Below are positions 1-9,984 of a DNA stretch of 64,000 bases, piece after piece (position 1 is the first letter of the stretch; every line of letters begins with the position of its first letter). The notes beneath the pieces are model-generated. The model was not told where the DNA came from and ran no database searches. It worked only from the letters and a program-made list of their open reading frames with translations. The stretch comes from Viola odorata. Its lineage: Eukaryota; Streptophyta; Magnoliopsida; Malpighiales; Violaceae. The translations under genes were made by a program, and so were the position numbers. The stretch is from positions 20,770,078 to 20,834,077 of the forward strand of contig OY829537.1 in NCBI GenBank assembly GCA_963691705.1, given 5' to 3'.

Positions 1-1178
1 TTCTGCTTTCCCTTTCTTCTTGTTAGCCGGTAGATGTGTGATATGCCTTAGTGAATTTACCTCTGGACATTAGGTTCTTTTTCCTTTTGGAGCTGATCAT
101 TTGGTATCATCTCACGGGCTATAAGATTATTGTTGTTTTCTGTGATCTTGTTCATCTCATGGATAGCTTAGTTGCTAATTTTGGCATGTTGACTTTTGTC
201 ATCGTATTTTTCTCAGTCACAAGAAGTTATATTTGCATATATTAATTCTTAAGTATCCAAATTAAGTCAGCTTGAAATAGGGACTGAAGAACATGAATAG
301 GTGCAAGAGATACGTCATGTTCATATTCCAGTCAACCGTAAGGAAAAAGTTCCAAGATATTCATTCACTCTACACGAATAGTGTAGCCATCGAACAAGTC
401 TGCATATAGCAACTGAAAGAATTTGGAAACCTTCAGTATCAAGTCAACAGTGTATACATAACACAACTGAGTGTGTGAAAGAATGGAAGAAATGTTACTA
501 TGATTAGGTCAGTGAGATGAGTAATCTATCTTGAAGGTTTAGATGTCATCTTGTGATCCTTTGTAACCGCTACGATTTCTCGATCTAGGTTGTTTTGATG
601 CATTAGATGCCATCTGAAAAATCAGGTCAAGAACAATTTTCATGGTGCTACATCTTTGTAGTTTTGAGCAACAGTTTTATTTAAACACAGTTAGCGTGTT
701 GTATGCATAAGCATTCGATTATATGTTTAGCACAGTATCAAGAATAAGATTTGTACAATACTATAGTCTTGGACATAGAAGTTCTTGGAAGATCTTTTTT
801 CTATCTAGCAATCAGTATGATAACCAACTTCTATTATGAATTAGACTGGTGGCCATGCCTGACCACTTAGTACTGTCCTGAACCTTTATGGAGGAAGTTA
901 ATGTTTGCATGATTTCCAAATATGAAGTTTGTCCATCACTTTCTTTGACTTGGAATGTGATCTTGATTCACAATGATGCATGCGAGCGGATTAGGATGTG
1001 CAATCTATTTCATTGGTCTCTTGTGTAGCATCAATTCAGTTACATTTAGGTTGTAGATGTAGCCCTACTTATACTTTTCATGGCGATGATTCAGTTTTTT
1101 CATTTCTTTTAGGGTTATATATAATAACATAATAGATATATGCACCTAATATTTTTTTTTTTATTCTTGGATATTTAG
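1..1178. other. Intron or non-coding upstream part of the OBERON-like gene
   Basis: The stretch is AT-rich and has no convincing coding frame; the only open frame, near 51-245, has no recognisable protein features. It ends in a T-rich tract followed by AG at 1177-1178, a good splice acceptor for the exon that follows. I read it as an intron of the OBERON-like gene whose PHD-encoding exons lie outside the window. Confidence 0.6.
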
Positions 1179-1771
1179 ATTCAGATGGTATGCCAGATTT
1201 TCCTGCTTCATGTGTATCTGCGAAAGAACTGATGCCTGCAGAACCTAGCCTTCCAAAAGAACCGGCACCAGTACCCCCACCAGTCACTTCTCTCCCTCCT
1301 AAGTATACTGTTTACAACATGAGCTCTTCAAATGGACGACTTGATTCCCTATCAAAAGATCTGCATCGGAATGATATCAAAGCCGCCCTCCTTGGTGACC
1401 TAAAACTTGAAAACGATTTTCATTTCGGGAAGTTATCTAAGAAAGAAGGACTGGACAGCTTAGAAAGCATGGTCCGGATAAAAGAAGCGGAAGCCGGTAT
1501 GTTCCAAGGCAAGGCAGATGATGCACGTAGTGAGGCTGAAGGATACCGGCGCTTGATTCGTGCAAACACCAATAAATTAGATGAAGAATATGCGGAGAAG
1601 CTCTCGAAATTGTGTTTGCAAGAGACGGAGGAAAGGCGGAGAAAGAAACTGGAGGAGCTGAAGGTTTTGGAGAACTCACATTGTGATTACTTCAACATGA
1701 AACTGCGGATGCAAGCCGAGATTGCTGGTTTGTTGGAGAGAATGGAAGCAACAAAACAGCAATGGGTGTAA
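1179..1771 (+). CDS. Last exon of an OBERON/TITANIA-type PHD-finger protein (C-terminal coiled coil)
   Basis: Partial gene, 3' exon only. Reading from the acceptor at 1178, the frame gives about 196 residues ending in a TAA at 1769-1771. The first third is proline-rich (PAEPSLPKEPAPVPPP). The rest is a highly charged helix with LESMVRIKEAEAGMFQ, EEYAEKLSKLCLQETEERRR and a C-terminus RMQAEIAGLLERMEATKQQ. This pattern is typical of the coiled-coil end of the plant OBERON/TITANIA family (OBE3/OBE4 type), nuclear PHD-finger proteins needed for meristem formation in Arabidopsis (family knowledge). The PHD finger itself must be upstream of the window. The frame is intact and free of stops, unlike everything downstream, so the gene is probably live. 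Which paralogue it is cannot be decided from this exon. Confidence 0.85.
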
Positions 1772-2150
1772 AAATTCTCGTTTTCGGTTGTTAGACTTCG
1801 AATGGTGCTCAATGTGTGTTTTGCTTATACATTTTGCCATTTTGGAGATGATCCTTGTTTCTTCAAATACAAAATGCTTGCGTTTCTCCGTTGTGAAACT
1901 TGAGCATCAAAATTTGATGGCCTTGCGAAAGGGCGATTAAAACCTGTGGAAGCTTTGTATCTTGTTGGGTTTGAATGGAATCATACTAACTTTAGAATGC
2001 ATGTCCTTATGTTTCATTTCATATATGTTTCTGTGGTTAACAAGTATCCAATGCATATGTTGAATCTAAAGTAATTAACGAGGATTAACATGGTAGTACG
2101 GTACTTGTCTACTCTTAATTTAAGTTTTATGTTCGAATATGAGAAATGAA
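1772..2150 (+). other. 3' UTR and 3' flank of the OBERON-like gene
   Basis: Non-coding sequence following the stop codon, T-rich and without a usable frame. It presumably holds the 3' UTR and polyadenylation region; I cannot fix the cleavage site. It ends where homology to the second host repeat near 58.4 kb begins. Confidence 0.5.
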
Positions 2151-2381
2151 GAAAATTATACTTAGAAAGTCACCGTTTTAAGACTCGATCATCATCGAAC
2201 AAAGTTAATTTTCACCCGGAATGGTTATTGACGAGAACAAGCAAGCAAGAAGCAACCGTTGATGAATTGTGGCAAGTTAAGTTTCATTTATTTCAAAACA
2301 AAGCTAGTACTCTATTGTTGTCTTGCAATAACAAAAGACAACAAGGTATAGGTACAAAAGAGGCTTTAGAAGCTCAATGTA
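2151..2381. repeat. Host repeat, copy 1 (about 230 bp, cut by the Helitron)
   Basis: About 230 bp that recurs in the same orientation at 58425-58450 plus 63215-63429, where the Copia element splits it. By eye the two copies agree at roughly 87%. Shared stretches include ACGAGAACAAGCAAGCAA and CAAAACAAAGCTAGTACT. Copy 1 stops at AAGCTCAATGTA (2370-2381), exactly where the Helitron TC terminus begins, whereas copy 2 continues with TTGTTTTAAATG. Copy 2 therefore acts as the empty site. Confidence 0.85.
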
Positions 2382-3117
2382 TCTATACTATATATATATA
2401 AAGGATAAAGGGACTTATTTTCTTAAATTACTATTATACCCTTTAATTATTAAAAAATTTAAGGGTGTAATAGACTTTTAATTTTTATAAAATTACCTAC
2501 AATATATCTATTATTCAATCACTTATTTAATTAATTAACCTACCTATTATTAAAATTGAATAAATCTATAACTCAATCACTTATTTAATTAATTAATCTA
2601 CTTATTAAATCCATACTATATAAAAAGCACGAAAGGGTTTATTTCCTTAAATTACTATTATACCCTTTAATTATTAAAAAATTTAAGAGTGTAATAGACT
2701 TTTAATTTTTATAAAATTACCTACAATATATCTATTATTCAACCACTTATTTAATTAATTAACCTACCTATTACTAAAATTGAATAAATCTATTACTCAA
2801 GCACTTATTTAATTAATTAATCTACTTATTAAATCCATTGATTATTTAATTAATTAACCTACCTATTAAACCCTAAACTAGAAAGCATCGCCAACAAAAT
2901 TACAATACTAATAACTCCACTCTTCTATATTTATTCAATTCAGATTCACTCTTCTTTCTATTTAAGGGTGTAATAGACTTTTAATTTTTATAAAATTACC
3001 TACAATATATCTATTATTCAACCACTTATTTAATTAACTAACCTACCTATTATTAAAATTGAATAAATATATTACTCAATCACTTATTTAATTAATTAAT
3101 TTACTTATTAAATCCAT
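2382..3117. repeat. Three tandem copies of the Helitron 5' end region
   Basis: A segment of roughly 160-230 bp occurs three times, at about 2403-2609, 2632-2838 and 2959-3116. Each copy has AGACTTTTAATTTTTATAAA, CCTACAATATATCTATTATT and repeated TTATTTAATTAATTAA. Copies one and two are each preceded by a Helitron-like terminus (TCTATACTATATA at 2382, TCCATACTATATA at 2610), so the left end may be two 5' ends in tandem. There is no coding frame here. Confidence 0.75.
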
Positions 3118-3121
3118 TGAT

Positions 3122-5776
3122 TATCAAATGGACAAGTTAAATTGGCGCATGCACATTATGATGATGATTTGCTAGAACTTTATACGTCACAATCGGAAGA
3201 AGCGAAAGAATTTCGTAGAAAGATTAGAAAATATAATAGTATATTTGGGTTTACATCATTTGGTGTAAAGTATGACAAAGAACTTGCTTCATCGAGGAAA
3301 GGAGTTTATGCCTTTAAAGCTCAAGGTCAGGCATACCACAATCTTCCTGGATTGGTGCCCGTAGAGAATAATCCAGTGTATTTTCAACTTTATTTTTATG
3401 ATAGTGATAATGAGCTACACAATAGGATGAGAATTATGGAGAATGATAACTTGGATGAAAGCATTATGAATAAATTGATGAAGGTTTTGGAAAACAACCC
3501 ATATGCTAAATTTTTGAAAGGCTTCAAAGATATTTCCTCACTTGACGATTTACAAATCCATATCAACAAGTGTTAATATTGATCAAAGAGTTTATAACTC
3601 GTCTTCTGTTGATCAAGTTGTTGCTATATGGGTTGAAGGAAATAATTCTAATGTTCCATTTGAAAGAGATATAGCTGTTAATGCACATTCGGGACAGAGC
3701 CACAAAATTAAACATTATTTTAGTTTTTATGATCCTCTCCAATACCCACTTTTATGCCCTAAAGGAGAAGTTGGTTGACATCAGAATATTTTCAAACAAT
3801 GCACAAGGTCTTCCAATACTAATACAAAAACTATAGAAGACTTTTCAACAATTCTGACATTTACCTCTGCAGAAAATATTTTTGATCAAGAAACAGAAGG
3901 TAAGCTTTTAATTAATACGATATTATTTCAATTTTTAGCTCTATTTTTTTTTCATGTGTCTTTTAGAATTTTCACATGATTTTTTTAACATATAGGTGTG
4001 CATAGACCTACAATATCAAAAGTATCGTGTAGAGAGTACTATTGTTACAAGCTTCAAGTTAGAGCTTTTATACAATCGATACTTTTACTATCTGGTAGAC
4101 TATTCCAACAATATGTTGTAGACATGTACATTAAATTGGAGACTACCAGACTTGATTTCTTCCGTCATCAGCAAGCAAAAATTCGATCTGAATTGTACCA
4201 AGGTATTGCTGATAGTGTCATGTCAAGAGAAACTAGAGGAAGCGAAGTGGAAAAAAGGTTAATCCTTCTTGCCTCTTTTGTTGGAGGGTCACAAGATATG
4301 CGACGACGATACCTTGATTTGATATCATTGGTCCAATATCTTGAGAATCCTGATTTGTATATTACTATGACATGCAATACATATTGGAAAGAGATTCAAG
4401 ATCAGCTTAAAGAGGGAAACTTGTATAGGATCGTCCTGATTTAGTTGTGAGGGTTTTCCGAGCAAAAGTTCAAGATCTTAAAGATCAAGCTATTAAGAAA
4501 CAAGTATTTGGAAAAGTAGTTGCACATGTTCATGTTATTGAATTTCATAAAAGGGGAATGCCACACGTTCATATGTTAGTCATACTCAAAAAAGGTTTCA
4601 AAATTGTTTGTTCTGATCAGTTTGACAAATTTGTTTGTGCTGAAATACTAGATGAGGATGAAGAACCTCTACATTTTCAATTAGTGACCAAACATATGAT
4701 GCATGGTCCATGTGGAGAAAGTAATAAAAAATACGGTTGTATGGAAAATGGAAAATGTAGATTTCATTATCCACGAGGTTTTTCTTCTACAATTATTGCT
4801 GGAAAAGATGGTTATCCAATATATCAAAGAAGAAACAATGAGTAAAAAATAATTAAGAAGAACAAAGAGCTTGATAACCGATGGGTAGTGTCGTATAACT
4901 CTTACTTGCTTACAAGATATGATTGCCACATAAATATTGAGATCTGCTCCAACATTAAATTAGTGAAGTACCTTTATAAGTACGTATACAAAGGGCAAGA
5001 CAAAATATCTGTATACATTGTATCAAATGATGGGAATAATTTGGTTGATGAGATAGAACAATTTCAAGATGAGAGATTTGTCTCTCCACAAGAAGTTGCA
5101 TGGAGGATATATGAATTCAATTTAAATGAGATGAATCCTCTAGTGATAAATTTGCAATTACATTTGCCTAATAAACATGTTGTCTATTATTGGGAAAATC
5201 AAAATTTGCAAGAAGTGGTACTTTGGGAGCATGTATCAAAGACAATGCTTACAAAATTCTTTACAATATGTTCTGAGAATCCAAATGCAAGACAATATTT
5301 ATACAGGCAAGAAAAAAACTTTATTCTTAAAATTTTATTTCTTGGCTTATTTGTTTTTTAATGTCACTATTAGTATATATATTATATTATTTATTTATAT
5401 TTGTAGTTATAGTACATTAATTAATGTTCCAATATGATATCTTTCACATAATTATTTCTTATATTTTTACTACAGGGAATTTCCTGTGCATTTTGTCTCG
5501 CAATCTAAAGAAAAAGCATGGAAAAAAAGAGAATCAACGAGGGGTGTGATTGGCTGTTTAAATACTGCAAATCCAAAAGAAGGAGAAATATATTTTCTAA
5601 GGTTATTATTGAATCATGTTAGAGGACCAAAGTCTTTTGAAGGTTTATTGACAGTAAATGAAGTTATATGCAAAACATGCAAACAATCAGCACAAAAGAG
5701 AAGACTTCTTGAATCTGACGAGAGTATATCAGCGTGTCTAAGTGAATCCCTATACCCCTTGATGTTATTACTATGA
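3122..5776 (+). pseudogene. Helitron Rep (HUH endonuclease) domain, broken
   Basis: Rep/Helitron-like N-terminal protein in at least three exons. Recognisable parts in order: YNSIFGFTSFGVKYD (near 3230), VDQVVAIWVE and DPLQYPLLCP (3620-3760), DLYITMTCNTYWKEIQDQL (near 4360), the HUH motif in HKRGMPHVHML (4547-4579), and the paired-tyrosine motif KYLYKYVYKG (4966-4995). In rolling-circle transposases the two histidines bind the metal and the tyrosines attack DNA. Introns are likely at about 3902-3996 and 5307-5475; the second has a GC donor. The reading frame shifts near 3560 and near 4425, and there is an in-frame TAA at 4843-4845. Nothing resembling the helicase domain follows the last exon, which stops near 5776. 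The Rep signature is secure; exon edges are approximate. Confidence 0.8.
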
Positions 5777-5879
5777 ATTCATGGACTTTCAAGATCTTCC
5801 TCATTGTCACCAAAGCAAACGAATTGGTAAGCAACTAAATTTATAAAACGTTGTAATCATTATTTTAAATTGATAATTC

Positions 5880-7239
5880 ATATTCTAATTTCAATTATTT
5901 TAATGACAGATATTATTGATTTCGTCATTAGCACAAAACCATTCAATGGCAAATTTTGAGAAATTCTATTAATGGACAAAAGGTAATATATTCATTTACT
6001 AATGTTCAATTACAGTTTTCCCTATATATAAAATCAAATAATTGCAATTTTGTTTAACAATAATTAAAATTTTAAAATTAGAGGTGAAGAGTTGAAATTG
6101 ATCTTGTAGGGAGACTTAGCTGAAAAGGAAGGAGAAACCCCTTATAAAATAAAAGAGGAAAATCCTATCATTGTTTTATCAAACGGAATGACATCAAAAT
6201 ATTAAGGTAAGTCTATAAAATATAAATTCAAGTCAATTGTTATCTAATAATAATAAAAATGCAATTGCTCAAATTAGGAATTTTACAAGTATCAACTACA
6301 AGATCAACAATAGTGATGATCAATCCCATAACATATGAAGCAGATGAAATCCGACAATGGTAAGAATATATCTATATATATATATTAAATATAATATAAG
6401 ATTATTTTACCATTATCCATTATTTAAGTTAATATTTTTTCCATTTAACTTTACAAATATTTATAAACCACAGCTTGACCTATACTCAATAAGAAGATAC
6501 CCAGAAGATAATCAAATCACCTTTAAAGAGAATGGACAATGCGAGCAAAGCAATTGTAGAACAAATTGCTAACAAAATTCCATCATCAAAACAACAGGTA
6601 CCAACCATAAAGCAAAATAATTAGTTATGAGCATAACTGAAAAAACTAACATTAATTCTTATTATTTCTGCGCAGTCTTTCTACGTCCTAACACTTTCTA
6701 CGTCCTAACAACAACTATTACCGAAGTGATCAATAAAAGACAACCTTGGTATGAATCATGTAAAAAGTGCTGGAAAAAAGTATTTGACATGGGTGAGGGT
6801 CAAGCAACATGCGACAGGTGTAACAATTGCGTTGAGACAATTCCAAGGTAATTCCAAACAAATTAAAAATTTAATTATTTTAAACATAAAACAAGATGAT
6901 TAAGACTCAACTTACAATTTTAGATACATGCTGAGTTTACAAGTTAATGATGGTGAGAAAGAAGCAACAATTGTTCTTTTTGACGAGACAGAAACACTAA
7001 TTGGTTGTGACATCAAGAAATACAAAGAATCAGTTGACGACAAGGTAATTCTTTTGGAATAGTGATACTAAAGTTATTTTATTACAGAAAAAAATACTAA
7101 TATTATTCTCAATGTAACAGGAAAAAGAGAAGTCGCCACACTATAGAAAAATGATATCTTGTAAGGACTAGGAATTTGATTTCTTAGTCAAGGTCAGCGA
7201 AAAAAATGAGAGGGAACGACAGAGGAATATATTTATCGC
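5880..7239 (+). pseudogene. RPA1-like (single-strand DNA binding) gene of the Helitron, fragment
   Basis: Scattered exons of a replication protein A large-subunit homologue, which many plant Helitrons carry. Visible pieces are GDLAEKEGETPYKIKEENP (around 6113), VSTTRSTIVMINP (around 6290), then WYESCKKCWKKVFDMGEG with a zinc-ribbon of CX2C...CX2C (CKKC...CDRC, 6755-6825), and RYMLSLQVNDGEKEATIVLF (from about 6923) from the C-terminal OB fold. Introns with plausible GT/AG edges separate them. A stop lies in the last exon near 7170 and the frame runs into the Athila LTR at 7240, so the C-terminus is lost. Likely role in the ancestor: protecting single-stranded DNA during rolling-circle transposition (inference from the family). 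Confidence 0.65.
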
Positions 7240-8600
7240 TGATTGAGTGCTAAATTGTCTAATTATTCATCCTATTTTACTTTTATTTTGGATGATGATT
7301 CTACTTATTGTGGCTATTTTCTACTCCTTTTTTATAGATTACTTGATACGAAGCTAATTTGGAAGAAAGGAAAGGAATAGCAATAAAAAGAGCTGGCAGA
7401 TTGTTGTCCAGCAGCAAAAGCAATTTCAGCTTAGGCATTAAGAAGGAACTAATTTCGTTGGCTGCTGTTGGGCCTAAAAGATTGTAAGCCCATGAGACTT
7501 TGAGATGAAACGTGCGCCTTGCGTAGCTGGCCTTGAGATATTCCTTTAAATAATCCCATTAGAAATTCTTTTAAGGATATTAAGATTTCTTTTATTATTT
7601 TATAATTAGTTAAATCCTATTTTCTAGGATTTTTAGTTGGACTAGGATTGTTTTTAAACCTAGCAGGAAAGAAAAGGTGGTCTTCTTCTCTTCCAAAAAC
7701 ACGTATTCAGACTGTTCTGATTTGGAATTGAATACTTTTTCTTTCATCCTTTACTTGATTTAATTAATTCATGCACATTATTTGTTTGATTTAATTATGT
7801 CTTGTTCTAGCTAATTCATCTATTCTTGGTAAAGGCTCTAGGGTCATGATTCGTTTCTTGTGAGATCAAATTAAGCTTCATAAAATCCAAGTTTGTATTT
7901 CTATTCTTTTTATTTAAATGTCAATTTGTTCTTATTCGATCTAAGTTTGATCACCTTAGATTTTAATTCGAACAACTACAGCTTTTCTTTGAAACGTTGG
8001 ATGCTACATCGTTGATAGGAATCTGCAGGCAACTAATTAGTGTAAGAGCTAATTAGAAAAGGGTAGAATCTGATTTATAGGAGTAGAAGAAATTCTCTTC
8101 TAGATCGGGAAAGGTCTTTCCCCGTGTTTAATCGACCTTTCAGTTAAACTCTATTAGGAGTACCGCCTTAGAGTTATTGATCGGTTAGGGATCCTAGTAG
8201 GAGTGTCGCCTTAGGAATCTTGAGTAGGAGGAGAGCAGGAGGCTCAGAGTACCGCTGGTCTCTATAGCCTTTCTATAAAATTTGGTTTTGAAAACACTTG
8301 CATCAATGATCGACATGTATGAATCGTGACCCGAAAAGAGTCTTTATCGGGAATTTATCATCATCTGAGTTCACTCAATCATCTCTAGTTTACTGTTTTT
8401 ATTCTCTCTGTTTATTAAATTAATTGCAACACAAAAATCCCACTCATTGGTTTTTACCACTGTTACAATTTTGGTTATTTAAAGAAATTATTATTGTCCT
8501 GAAACCCCTGTGGTTCGATCCTTTTACCACTTGCTACAGTTTTAATTAATTGTGCATGGTGAATTGTATGATTTATTTTTGTTGGTTTCGACGCCCATCA
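7240..8600 (+). repeat. 5' LTR of the Athila element
   Basis: Begins TGATTGAGTG directly after the truncated RPA exon and ends GACGCCCATCA five bases before the primer-binding site. The start TGATTG matches that of the minus-strand Athila relative (TGATTGCATT), which supports the left edge. Length 1361 bp. No partner LTR remains in the window, so the edge cannot be checked by LTR comparison. Confidence 0.65.
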
Positions 8601-8605
8601 AATTT

Positions 8606-8623
8606 TGGCGCCGTTGCCGGGGA
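8606..8623 (+). other. Primer-binding site, tRNA-Asp type
   Basis: TGGCGCCGTTGCCGGGGA, complementary to the 3' end of plant tRNA-Asp, the usual Athila primer. The same 18 bases occur on the minus strand at 46514-46531 in the Athila relative. Confidence 0.9.
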
Positions 8624-8656
8624 TTTCTTCGATACTAATTTTAATTTCTTTATTTT

Positions 8657-9301
8657 CTGACCAGGTCCTCCCGACTGCCATTACTTCTATACAACCCAGA
8701 GTTAACCAAAACAGAAGCTCAGTACAGGAAGCAGCGAGCATAAAGGCTAAGGACAGAATCTGAAGAAACTGTTTCTGAAAATAGTTTTTTGCAGTCAGCA
8801 GACTTTTCCCCAGGCGTGGGGGAAAGCTCATATGCAGCAGTTAGAGAAAACCCACATTTCGAACCAGAAATGGACCCCCCTGGAGGCGACCAGCCACCAC
8901 CACCTCCTTCTCCAGTAGAACAAACCTTTAGGCAGCACAATAATGAAGGACCACCATCGGATACATACTTTTGTGTCCAATACCCACCCGTAGAACATGA
9001 TTGGAACCTTAAGCCAAACATTATCCATAACTTGAAGAAGTTCTACGGATTGCCAAGCGAAAACCCTTTCAAATACCTCCAAAACCTCCACTGGGAATGT
9101 GATACCCACAAACCACCTCGAGTAGACATTAATCGAGCAAAACTCCGAGCCTTTCCATGGACCTTAGAAGACAAAGCTAGGACTTGGTTCCTCAGCCTAC
9201 CACATAATTCCATTAATACATGGCAGCAAATGTTGAGTACCTTTCTCAACAAGTATTGGTCATCTAGTAAGGCAGGAAACGCAAGGAAAAACATTGTGTC
9301 C
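8657..9301 (+). pseudogene. Athila gag, first part (split by Tat)
   Basis: Capsid/Gag polyprotein N-terminal part. The frame aligns with gag of the minus-strand Athila relative from a CTG at 8657, where that copy has ATG, so the start codon appears lost. A TAA at 8741-8743 lies in frame. From 8789 the frame runs to the Tat LTR, with proline-rich DQPPPPPSP and the retrotransposon gag core NPFKYLQNLHWECD, AKLRAFPWTLEDKARTWF and TFLNKYW. Reading stops only because the inserted LTR begins with TGA at 9302. The matching second half starts at 25198. Confidence 0.85.
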
Positions 9302-9898
9302 TGATAACAATTAAGACAATCCTAAGAGCATTGCTATAATTATGACCCCTGAGGAGGACGAAATCCTATAGCCCTATCGGACATCTAAGCTATCGCCGCT
9401 AGACTATGAGGTGTTTTCTGGGATGGTCGACATCGACGGGGGGGGGGGGGGGGGGGGGAGGGAGGAGAGCTCTCACGCGTCTCTGCACGCACGCCATCAT
9501 CCCATCCCAGGGCAGCCACGACACCACCCACGGAGTTATCGCCCCCGGCATCACCATGGGTATCGCCCTCGGCACCCTCCTCAGAGGTATCGCTCGTGAC
9601 GTCAGATCCAGGTATCGCCCGTGACATCAGCCAGAGCGTTATCTTTCCGGGATATCGCCTTTTTGCCCAGATATCACCCCCAGCGGCCTATAAATACCCC
9701 CTCATTTTTAAAACATCGGGTAAGCCTAAGATTGCCCTCTAGAACCTCTGCTATTTTTAACCCTTACTGACTTAAGCATCGGAGTGTCTACGCCAGAGCC
9801 CCCACTCCAGCGCTTTGCAGGTGTGTCCGACGTCAGCTACAACGACTCTGACCAACAGTAGCCATCGTCTCGATCGTCTCAAAGATCGAATCTTATCA
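9302..9898 (+). repeat. 5' LTR of the Tat element
   Basis: 597 bp, pairing with 24624-25197. It has a TATA box (TATAAATA, 9689-9696), repeated TATCGCC words and a TGACGTCA palindrome at 9597-9604. A run of 21 G at 9438-9458 replaces a G6 run in the other LTR and accounts for much of the length difference. Confidence 0.95.
9689..9696 (+). promoter_or_regulatory. TATA box of the Tat 5' LTR
   Basis: TATAAATA within GGCCTATAAATACCCC, preserved in the 3' LTR at 24987-24994. It is the likely core promoter for the genomic RNA. Confidence 0.75.
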
Positions 9899-9900
9899 AA

Positions 9901-9920
9901 TTGGTGCTTTCATTGAGAGC
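9901..9920 (+). other. Primer-binding site region of the Tat element
   Basis: TTGGTGCTTTCATTGAGAGC follows the 5' LTR after two bases. The TGG at its start fits the CCA end of a tRNA. I do not name the tRNA. Confidence 0.6.
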
Positions 9921-9984
9921 CTTGGTCCATTAAGTGAGCGTTCTTAATAGCCAAGCTCTGTTTTACCCGGAGATCAGAACGATC

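Larger units (their letters stand above)
2382..7239 (+). mobile_element. Degenerate Helitron, 3' end missing
   Basis: The left end starts with TC right after an A and, judged from host repeat copy 2, before a T, matching the A|T target and TC terminus of Helitrons. Inside are remains of a Helitron Rep domain with the HUH motif, followed by RPA-like exons, as in autonomous plant Helitrons. No Walker A motif of a Pif1-type helicase is visible between them. No CTRR 3' terminus with hairpin is seen before the Athila LTR starts at 7240, so the 3' end was displaced or lost. Frameshifts and stops show it is dead as a coding element. Confidence 0.8.

Noticed and set aside
9406..9627. Glycine- or proline-rich frames across the Tat 5' LTR
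   Set aside because: They are produced by the G21 run and lie in the LTR. The 3' LTR has different frames at the same place.
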